From NCBI GenBank assembly GCA_030837305.1, contig JAUPKT010000119.1:1-5451 (forward strand): 5,451 bases of DNA, given 5' to 3'. Made by a program: the position numbers and the translations under genes. Shown piece by piece: positions 1-5,451 of this stretch (positions are counted from its first letter, which is position 1; each line of letters starts with the position of its first letter). This DNA is from Thermodesulfobacteriota bacterium. GTDB taxonomy: Bacteria > Desulfobacterota > Desulfomonilia > Desulfomonilales > Desulfomonilaceae. The notes under the pieces were generated by a model. That model had not been told where the DNA came from. It ran no database searches and saw nothing but the letters and a program-made list of their open reading frames with translations.

Positions 1-21
1 TAAGGAGACCATTATCTCGAT

Positions 22-53
22 AAGAAAATCAGGCCCCTCACCGCAGAGCCTGA
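22..53 (-). terminator. Probable intrinsic terminator of the efflux operon
   Basis: On the minus strand, TCAGGC pairs with GCCTGA across 13 bases (29-34 with 48-53). Two further inner pairs are possible, CT at 45-46 with AG at 37-38. The stem is followed at once by TTTTCTT (28-22). Stem plus T-run lies about 113 bases after the stop codon of the last gene. The stem is only moderately strong and the T-run is interrupted by a C, so partial read-through is possible. There is no T-run on the plus-strand side, so it acts in one direction. Confidence 0.6.
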
Positions 54-166
54 GACTCGGGAAACTCTCCACAGTAAAGAGTCAACATAAGCTTTAAGAA
101 AATGTGAGAGATTCTTTTCGTAGCGATACGTTCCCTCTACCGGGTCCGGATTCGAAGGGGTGGATC
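54..166 (-). other. 3' untranslated stretch with no recognisable gene
   Basis: Between the small gene's stop and the terminator there are about 110 bases in which I see no credible gene on either strand. A distant GACTC/GAGTC inverted pair (54-58, 79-83) has a 20-base loop and is too weak to call. A TTCGAATC string resembles a tRNA T-loop, but no stem pairs around it. Confidence 0.5.
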
Positions 167-385
167 TCACCTGCATTCCTTGCAATCTTTCACCACCTTG
201 CCGCCTTCCTTTTCACAGTCTTCCTTTGTGTGTAGCCTATCACATTGCCCCTTTTCGGGGCCTGTCATATGGCAGCAGTAGACCCGCTCAGCCTTCTTTG
301 GTTTCGTCGACTGCTCGTGGGCGTCGCTGAAGTCTTGAAACCCAACCATCGTAAGCCATGCAATAATGAGAAAAATTTTCTTCAT
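167..385 (-). CDS. Small exported Cys-rich protein at the end of the efflux operon, function unknown
   Basis: This is a 72-residue protein I cannot assign to a named family. Residues 1-22 look like a Sec signal peptide: MKK, a hydrophobic core IFLIIAWLTMVGF, then SDA at 20-22 fitting a signal peptidase I site. The mature chain of about 50 residues is highly charged. It has the pattern CCH-x8-C-x3-H-x4-C-x10-C-x2-C, with cysteines at 37, 38, 48, 57, 68 and 71 and His at 39 and 52. Six cysteines would suit three disulfides in the periplasm, or thiolate/imidazole metal binding. The gene lies 92 bases after the pump on the same strand, has a strong ribosome site and is followed by a terminator. 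A periplasmic metal-binding accessory, analogous in position but not in sequence to CusF, is an inference. I see no alternative reading of the locus. Confidence 0.8.
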   Translation of the reverse strand: MKKIFLIIAWLTMVGFQDFSDAHEQSTKPKKAERVYCCHMTGPEKGQCDRLHTKEDCEKEGGKVVKDCKECR

Positions 386-390
386 AAAAG

Positions 391-396
391 CCTCCT
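391..396 (-). promoter_or_regulatory. Strong ribosome binding site of the small Cys-rich gene
   Basis: The minus strand reads AGGAGG, then five bases (CTTTT), then the ATG at 385. This near-perfect Shine-Dalgarno is the strongest in the window. It supports the small frame as a real, well-translated gene. Confidence 0.8.
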
Positions 397-477
397 GAAA
401 AAGTTATTGCAGTAGAATGTCGAGAAGAAAGAGCAGCGTATTGATCACCCTCCTCCCCTCTAATCTCGTCGCACAGG

Positions 478-3400
478 CTATTCCTTCGCTACAGGAGCAA
501 GTTCAATGTCATTTCGAAATGATGCTCTTGCCACCAGGGAATAAAGCGCCGGCAAAACCATAAGGGTGAGTATCGTGCTTGACAAGAGCCCGCCGATGAC
601 CACTGTGGCCAGAGGCCTCTGGACTTCGGCGCCCGTGCCGGTGGCTATTGCCATGGGAACAAAACCGAAGGAAGCGACAAGAGCCGTCATGAGCACCGGT
701 CTCAGTCGCGTCATGGCGCCTTGAATCACTGCCTCATCAATCGGTTTGCCCTCTTCACGCAACTTGTTGATGAAAGTAATCATGACAAGTCCGTTTAACA
801 CGGCCACGCCCGACAGTGCGATAAATCCCACTGCCGCCGAGATTGAGAGAGCAATATCCGTTAGGTAAAGCGCCATGATTCCTCCAGTGAGAGCGAGGGG
901 CACACCTGTGAAAACCAGCAGTGCGTATTTCAATGATTTCAGCGCGGCCAGAAGAAGACCCATGATCAAGAACATGGTGAGAGGGACCACTATTTCCAGT
1001 CGTTTTGCTGCAGATAAGAGCTGCTCAAATTCGCCTCCCCACGATATCCAATAACCGGGCGGAAGTTTAACACGATCGTTTATGGTTTTTTGTGCCTCCT
1101 GGACAAATGAACCAAGGTCACGATCCCTCACGTTACAGGTCACCACCACTCGACGCTTCCCGTCTTCTCGACTGATCTGATTGGGGCCCGTTACCACGGT
1201 GAGTTCTGCAACTGAGCCGAGGGTTACAAAAGATCGCAACCTCCGTTCCTCACCGGAGACGACAGATCCTCCAACCGTCTCAAGACCGATTCCCGGTTGC
1301 GGCAGGGGGATCGGTATTCTCTTGAGTTCATCAAGATTCGACCTCAACTTCTCCGGCAGCCTGACCACAATGTCAAACCGACGGTCACCCTCGAAGACCT
1401 GACCTGCGGACTTGCCGCCCACTGCAATTTCGACGGTATCTTGTACTCCCCCGACATTGAGTCCGTACCTTGCCATCTCCGGCCGGTTCAGCTTGACGGT
1501 GAGTATCGGAAGCCCTGTGACTTGTTCAACTTTTACGTGCGATGCCCCAGGAATCTTGCGTATCATCTCCGCAATGATTTCGGCTTGGTGAACGAGATCA
1601 TCAATGTTGTCACCGAACACCTTGATGGCCACGTCACTCAATACACCGGAAAGCAGATGATTGAATCGCATACGAATTGGCTGGCTGAACTCGAAGTTGC
1701 TGCCGAGAAGTTTCCCTGCTTCCTGTTCCATCTGTTTGACCAGGTCTGATTTTGAAAGACTTGGATCAGGCCATTGGTCTCGAGGCTTCATTACAAGTGT
1801 GTTGTCACCCACGCTGGGTGGGTGGGGTTCGGTGGCAATCTCCGAAGTGCCGACTCGTCCCACTATGGTCTCTATCTGAGGAAATCCTTGTTTAAGATTC
1901 TTTTCTAGGACTGCCTGCAACTCAAGGGCTTGAGACAAACTTGTGTCGGGAACACGCACCGTGTGGATGGCAATGTCTCCCTCATCGAGGGTCGGTATAA
2001 ATTCACGGCCCATTAAGATGGCGGCAACCACGCTTATCGTCACGACCACCATGGCCGTGACTACCACCAAGATTCTAAACCTCAGGCAGAATAGAAGGAG
2101 CGGTCTATAAACTTGCTCAGCTTTCTTGGCCACGAAGGTTTCCCTGTCCGAGACATTACCTGACAAGAAAACTGCAACCGCAGACGGCACAAAACTGAAT
2201 GAGAGGATTAATGCTCCTGTGAGTGCCAACAGTACCGTCAGAGCCATGGGAATGAACATTTTTCCTTCCACTCCGGTTAAGGTGAGTATGGGAAGGTAGA
2301 CGATAATAATGATAAGTTCCCCAAATATCATTGGCCTACGGACTTCTTGAGACGCCTCCCAGATAACATGGATACGTTCACTTTGATTCAGAGAGCGTCC
2401 AAGGGTGCGGCGTGCCTCAGCCAACCTCCTCGAGCAATTCTCAACAATAACGACTGCCCCATCCACAATGATGCCGAAGTCAATGGCGCCAAGACTCATG
2501 AGGTTTGCCGACAACTTGGTTACCACCATTCCGGTGGCTGCAAATAGCATAGAGAGGGGTATGACCAAAGCGGTTATGAAGGCTGCCCGAATATTGCCAA
2601 GGAATATCAATAGGATGACAACAACGACTACCGCACCTTCGGTCAGGCTCGTGGTCACTGTCTTTATGGTTTTGTCCACAAGAGTCGTACGGTCATAAAC
2701 TGCCTTCGCTACAACTCCCTGCGGCAGGGTCTTGTTCACTTCTTGGAGTTTGGCAGCAGCCTTTTGGGCTATCTCACGGCTGTTTTCTCCCATGAGCATA
2801 AACACAGTGCCGAGAACGGTTTCTTCTCCATTCTTAGTGGCGGCTCCCAATCGGAGTTCCTTTCCAAACTCTACGACGGCTACATCTTTTATGAAGATTG
2901 GTATTCCTCGCACGGTCTTGACGGTGATGTTTCGAATGTCCTCGAGATCCGTAACCTGTCCTGGAACACGTACGAGATACTGCCCGGTACTGCGTTCAAT
3001 GTATCCGGCTCCAACATTTACGTTATTCTCAACAACAGATAAAATCACGTCGCTGAACGTCAGGCCGTATGAAATGAGTTTGTGTGGATCGGGTGTAACG
3101 TGGAATTGTTTTTCATAGCCTCCTATGGTGTTGATCTCCGTGACGCCGGGAGTGTTTCTGAGTTGAGGTCGGATGATCCAATCCTGAATAGTTCGCAAGT
3201 CCGTGAGCGTGTATGGGGTTCCATCGGGTTTCGTGGCATCCGGTAGAGACTCCACCGTCCACATAAAGATCTCTCCCAGTCCGGTGGAAATAGGGCCCAT
3301 GACCGGCTCTATCCCGGAGGGGAGTTTCCCCTTCACTTCCTGAATCCTTTCACTGACCAGCCTTCGTGCGAAGTAAATGTCCGTACCATCTTCGAAGATC

Positions 3401-3684
3401 ACGGTGATCAGGGCAATTCCATATTGGGACAGAGATCTTGTTCGTACCAATTTGGGAAGCCCTGTCATGCCAGTCTCTATTGGAAAGGTAATTCGTTGTT
3501 CAATCTCCAACGCCGACAATCCGGGCGCCTTGGCGCTTACCTGCACCTGAACGTTTGTGATATCCGGCACTGCATCTATGTTCAGGCGGGTAACATTGTA
3601 AGCGCCCACGCAGGCCATGATGAGGGTCAGTCCCAGCATGATCCAGCGCTGCTCAATGGAAAATTTTAGAATTCGCCCTACCAT
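478..3684 (-). CDS. czcA: CzcA-like heavy-metal efflux RND pump (HME family, inner membrane)
   Basis: This is the proton-driven inner-membrane pump of a tripartite complex that exports metal cations from periplasm or cytoplasm. It has 1068 residues, close to the family's usual 1020-1065. TM1 is at about 12-30 and is followed by the first large periplasmic loop. TM2-TM6 run through about 345-505 and TM7 lies at about 537-557. The second periplasmic loop and TM8-TM12 (about 896-1050) follow. TM4 carries DFGIIVDGAVVIVEN, with D402, D408 and E415 at the same positions as the proton-relay residues of Cupriavidus CzcA. This signature marks the Co/Zn/Cd/Ni class, not the Cu/Ag class. Other family blocks are GPNQISREDGKRR (833-845), GGEFEQL (883-889), TRLRPVLMTALVAS (992-1005) and GTGAEVQRPLATVV (1016-1029). 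The frame is intact. By comparison recalled from memory, His occupies two positions that are Met in CusA, and the 796-818 loop is longer than in CzcA. Metal specificity cannot be fixed further. Confidence 0.96.
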   Translation of the reverse strand: MVGRILKFSIEQRWIMLGLTLIMACVGAYNVTRLNIDAVPDITNVQVQVSAKAPGLSALEIEQRITFPIETGMTGLPKLVRTRSLSQYGIALITVIFEDGTDIYFARRLVSERIQEVKGKLPSGIEPVMGPISTGLGEIFMWTVESLPDATKPDGTPYTLTDLRTIQDWIIRPQLRNTPGVTEINTIGGYEKQFHVTPDPHKLISYGLTFSDVILSVVENNVNVGAGYIERSTGQYLVRVPGQVTDLEDIRNITVKTVRGIPIFIKDVAVVEFGKELRLGAATKNGEETVLGTVFMLMGENSREIAQKAAAKLQEVNKTLPQGVVAKAVYDRTTLVDKTIKTVTTSLTEGAVVVVVILLIFLGNIRAAFITALVIPLSMLFAATGMVVTKLSANLMSLGAIDFGIIVDGAVVIVENCSRRLAEARRTLGRSLNQSERIHVIWEASQEVRRPMIFGELIIIIVYLPILTLTGVEGKMFIPMALTVLLALTGALILSFSFVPSAVAVFLSGNVSDRETFVAKKAEQVYRPLLLFCLRFRILVVVTAMVVVTISVVAAILMGREFIPTLDEGDIAIHTVRVPDTSLSQALELQAVLEKNLKQGFPQIETIVGRVGTSEIATEPHPPSVGDNTLVMKPRDQWPDPSLSKSDLVKQMEQEAGKLLGSNFEFSQPIRMRFNHLLSGVLSDVAIKVFGDNIDDLVHQAEIIAEMIRKIPGASHVKVEQVTGLPILTVKLNRPEMARYGLNVGGVQDTVEIAVGGKSAGQVFEGDRRFDIVVRLPEKLRSNLDELKRIPIPLPQPGIGLETVGGSVVSGEERRLRSFVTLGSVAELTVVTGPNQISREDGKRRVVVTCNVRDRDLGSFVQEAQKTINDRVKLPPGYWISWGGEFEQLLSAAKRLEIVVPLTMFLIMGLLLAALKSLKYALLVFTGVPLALTGGIMALYLTDIALSISAAVGFIALSGVAVLNGLVMITFINKLREEGKPIDEAVIQGAMTRLRPVLMTALVASFGFVPMAIATGTGAEVQRPLATVVIGGLLSSTILTLMVLPALYSLVARASFRNDIELAPVAKE
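2440..2481 (-). other. TM4 proton-relay signature of the pump (D402, D408, E415)
   Basis: These bases encode DFGIIVDGAVVIVE within transmembrane helix 4. In Cupriavidus CzcA the equivalent Asp, Asp and Glu are needed for proton-coupled transport. CusA-type Cu/Ag pumps have a different TM4 sequence here, without the DFG start. All three acidic residues are present, so the pump should be functional, and a divalent-cation substrate is the best inference. Confidence 0.85.
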
Positions 3685-3690
3685 GCTCTA

Positions 3691-3696
3691 TTCCTA
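3691..3696 (-). promoter_or_regulatory. Ribosome binding site of the pump gene, overlapping the adaptor stop codon
   Basis: The adaptor's TAG stop (3696-3694) forms part of the sequence TAGGAA. Its AGGA core sits seven bases before the pump ATG at 3684. Overlap of stop and Shine-Dalgarno with only 9 bases between genes suggests translational coupling of adaptor and pump. Confidence 0.65.
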
Positions 3697-5217
3697 GTGT
3701 TCGTGAGACATTCCGGTCTTCCCCAATTCCGCCTTGAGAACGTAGCTGTTCTTCGTAGCGTAACACTCCCCGCAGGCAAGACCGCCAAGAATTTCAGAGA
3801 ATTGCCCGTCCGATTTCCCTATCGTTACAGGCCGAGCCTCGTATTGATCATCATATTGGACAAACACAACGGCTTTGTTCTGGTGGGTCTGTATGGCGTC
3901 GTTTCTCACGACAACTGCCGGTGAGTCATTATGTTTTACTAGCGCCACTTTGGCGAACAATCCAGCGCGCCATTTCCCGTCGGTATTGGAGAGGACGATC
4001 CTTGCCCTGGCGGTCCGCGTATCTTCGCCCACCAAAGGGCCGACATACGCAACCGTACCGGTAGCCTCAAGACCCAACGATTCCGCTCTCACAGTTGCCT
4101 TCTGCCCCACGTAAACAGACTCCATATCCTGTGCGTAGACGATTACCTCCACCCACACCGTGGAAAGATCCGCAATGACGAAGATCTCTAAATCTTCTTT
4201 TATCCACTCTCCCAACGATAAGTGTTTCTTAGTGATAACACCGTCAAAAGGAGCACGAATCGCGAAGTTTGTAAGCGTGTTGTCGTCTGCATCGGCAAGG
4301 TCGGTCAATTCGTTCTTACTGAGGCCCAGGGCAATAAGCTTACGAGCCGCCGCAGCCAGGTCTATCTTTTCCTCAATCGCGGTCTTCTTGGCCGTGAGAA
4401 ATTCCTTTTCGGAAACAGTTTGAGCCTCCCATAAACGCTGGACACGTTCAAAGTTGTAACGTGCGAGTTTGTCACGCTCAAGTGCCACGAGATAACGACT
4501 TTTTGCCTCGCCCAATTCTCGACTGTCTATTACGGCAATTAGCTCTCCTTTTTTCACCGTGTCGCCCAGGTTCTTGTATGATTCGAGAACCACTCCTGAA
4601 ACACGCGGCACAACATGTGCCACCATGTCGGCATTGAGTGCTATCTCGCCGGGCAACTCGAGGATTGAAACGATGTTGCCTGGCCCGGCGTGTTCCGTTT
4701 CCAGCCCCATCTTCTTAGCCAGGTCCGCCGGCACCGTCAGTCGATTTTCATACTGGGAATATTCCCATTCATAGTCCTCTCCTTGATAGTGCGCTGATAG
4801 CTTGATGAAGAATGAGTGAGGTTCTTCAATGGCTTGTTCACTGAACCAGAAATCTCCTGCCGACTTGAACGTGAGCTTCTCTTTCTTGCCTCCTAAACGA
4901 TCGAGTTCCATGTGAATCGGGACTTCTTGTGAGCTGAGAGGTTTGTGGTTGATAAAAGGATAGACACGAAAATGAGGGACCGGCGTTTTCTGGAAGATGA
5001 CCACCTCCACTTCAAACTCTCCATCAGAGAGTATTTTCCCTCCGTGTGGCCCCTGAGACGAAGAATGATTGTGCGCATCGCCTTGCACCTCGTGACCATG
5101 ACCGTGGTGGGCATCGGACGTACCTTGGGCCTTTTTGCCCGATAAGATGAGCATGGTGATGGAAAGCAAGCCTACTGCTATGACCACACAAATGCTTATG
5201 AGTTCTCTTTTTGCCAT
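3694..5217 (-). CDS. czcB: CzcB-like RND periplasmic adaptor (membrane fusion protein) of a heavy-metal efflux pump
   Basis: This is the periplasmic adaptor that links the inner-membrane RND pump to an outer-membrane channel. With the ATG start it has 507 residues. Residues 8-26 are a hydrophobic signal anchor with no lipobox. Residues 37-58 are His-rich (seven His). Residues 59-160 form the extra N-terminal domain of many CzcB-type adaptors, opening with PHGGKIL and holding EEPHSF near 131-136. The core follows: a first lipoyl half at about 203-231 (VPRVSGVV, LGDTVKKGELIAVID), a short alpha-hairpin at about 235-300, a second lipoyl half at about 320-355 (IRAPFDGVITKK), a beta-barrel to about 427 and a membrane-proximal domain to the end. 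CGEC at 482-485 and a terminal HEH are unusual. The pump gene starts 9 bases downstream. Family assignment is firm. The symbol is by family and the exact metal is unknown. Confidence 0.93.
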   Translation of the reverse strand: MAKRELISICVVIAVGLLSITMLILSGKKAQGTSDAHHGHGHEVQGDAHNHSSSQGPHGGKILSDGEFEVEVVIFQKTPVPHFRVYPFINHKPLSSQEVPIHMELDRLGGKKEKLTFKSAGDFWFSEQAIEEPHSFFIKLSAHYQGEDYEWEYSQYENRLTVPADLAKKMGLETEHAGPGNIVSILELPGEIALNADMVAHVVPRVSGVVLESYKNLGDTVKKGELIAVIDSRELGEAKSRYLVALERDKLARYNFERVQRLWEAQTVSEKEFLTAKKTAIEEKIDLAAAARKLIALGLSKNELTDLADADDNTLTNFAIRAPFDGVITKKHLSLGEWIKEDLEIFVIADLSTVWVEVIVYAQDMESVYVGQKATVRAESLGLEATGTVAYVGPLVGEDTRTARARIVLSNTDGKWRAGLFAKVALVKHNDSPAVVVRNDAIQTHQNKAVVFVQYDDQYEARPVTIGKSDGQFSEILGGLACGECYATKNSYVLKAELGKTGMSHEH

Positions 5218-5223
5218 TTGGAA

Positions 5224-5230
5224 TCCTTTT
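5224..5230 (-). promoter_or_regulatory. Ribosome binding site that decides the adaptor start
   Basis: The minus strand reads AAAAGGA, followed by six bases (TTCCAA) and then the ATG at 5217. This spacing and match favour the ATG over an in-frame GTG ten codons upstream at 5247. That GTG has only a weak purine run before it and would overlap the preceding frame. Confidence 0.7.
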
Positions 5231-5236
5231 CTCAGG

Positions 5237-5451
5237 CTATGTCTCACCTTGTCGTTTGTTGGAGTTGTATTCCGATAACCCTATTTCTCCACAATTTTGG
5301 TCAGGTTCTTGACAACAAGAATCGGTAGAGGCGAACCTACTCGAGTGGATTTCTTGTGATGGACCCGTTTCATCCTCATTTGCCCGGATCGTCTCGTCAA
5401 TCCATGCTGGGCCATGTGTCTCCAACTTCACCTTTGGAAGCCGCGACGCGA
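5237..5451 (-). CDS. C-terminal part of an unrecognised upstream gene (partial at window edge)
   Basis: An open frame enters from the window edge and runs about 71 codons to a TAG at 5239-5237. A GTG at 5431 could be an internal start, but the frame stays open above it, so this is more likely the tail of a longer gene. The visible peptide is hydrophilic and has no membrane segment. It contains HGPAWIDETIRANEDE and a cysteine cluster in DSCCQEPDQNCGE. In the usual czcCBA order the outer-membrane channel CzcC would precede the adaptor, but I see no TolC-family feature in this tail. The stop lies 19 bases before the adaptor ATG, which fits co-transcription. A stop-free run of this length can occur by chance (a few percent), so it may be non-coding. 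Confidence 0.45.
   Translation of the reverse strand, partial: ASRLPKVKLETHGPAWIDETIRANEDETGPSQEIHSSRFASTDSCCQEPDQNCGEIGLSEYNSNKRQGET

Noticed and set aside
2..97. A plus-strand frame open from the window edge to TAA at 95-97, with AAGGAG near its start
   Set aside because: It has only 31 codons, no usual start codon after the AAGGAG and a basic, featureless peptide. It also overlaps the minus-strand terminator. It is within chance expectation.
130..170. T-loop-like TTCGAATC on the minus strand, suggesting a tRNA
   Set aside because: The flanking bases do not pair as a T-stem, and there is no acceptor stem, anticodon arm or CCA end.
1297..1749. A 150-codon plus-strand open frame
   Set aside because: It lies wholly inside the intact, strongly conserved pump gene on the other strand. 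It has no ribosome site I can see, and its peptide has no recognisable features.
4893..5114. A 73-codon minus-strand frame inside the adaptor gene
   Set aside because: It is a shifted reading of the His-rich and N-terminal domain part of the adaptor, whose own frame is intact and matches its family throughout.
5218..5247. GTG at 5247 as the adaptor start, giving ten extra residues
   Set aside because: It has a poor ribosome site and overlaps the upstream frame. The ATG at 5217 has AAGGA at ideal spacing and starts right at a normal signal anchor (MAKREL...).
1..5451. CRISPR array, insertion sequence, attachment site or direct-repeat array
   Set aside because: I read both strands and saw no spaced repeats, transposase fragments or terminal inverted repeats. 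The window is fully accounted for by a compact operon with short spacers.

Overview
The window is one strand-coherent stretch of a heavy-metal efflux operon, with every supported gene on the minus strand. The two large genes are an RND periplasmic adaptor (CzcB-like) and the RND pump itself (CzcA-like). They are followed by a small secreted cysteine-rich protein. The HME-RND pump, its adaptor and the implied outer-membrane channel point to a Gram-negative bacterium. Base composition looks close to balanced. The style of the adaptor and pump would fit a Desulfobacterota- or Pseudomonadota-type host, but I cannot fix the taxon from this sequence.

Layout in transcription order, from high to low coordinates. 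(1) 5451-5237: the last ~71 codons of an open frame that enters from beyond the window. It ends 19 bases before the adaptor start and its product is not recognisable. (2) 5217-3694: the adaptor, with a signal anchor, a His-rich segment, an extra N-terminal domain, a lipoyl/hairpin/barrel core and an unusual CGEC motif near the C-terminus. (3) 3684-478: the 1068-residue CzcA-like pump, 9 bases downstream, with its Shine-Dalgarno overlapping the adaptor stop codon. (4) 477-386: a 92-base spacer with a possible 14-codon mini-ORF and a strong ribosome binding site. (5) 385-167: a 72-residue exported protein with six cysteines. (6) 166-54: about 110 bases of untranslated sequence with nothing recognisable. 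(7) 53-22: a hairpin followed by a T-run, which looks like the operon's intrinsic terminator.

Together the adaptor and pump would form two of the three parts of a tripartite complex that exports divalent metal cations across the envelope. The pump has the D402/D408/E415 proton-relay signature of the Co/Zn/Cd/Ni group. By my alignment from memory it lacks the methionine triad of Cu/Ag pumps such as CusA. The outer-membrane channel (CzcC-type), the promoter and any metal-responsive regulator are not identifiable here and probably lie upstream of the window. The least-explained element is the small Cys/His-rich exported protein at the operon end. A periplasmic metal-handling role is plausible for it by position and composition only.
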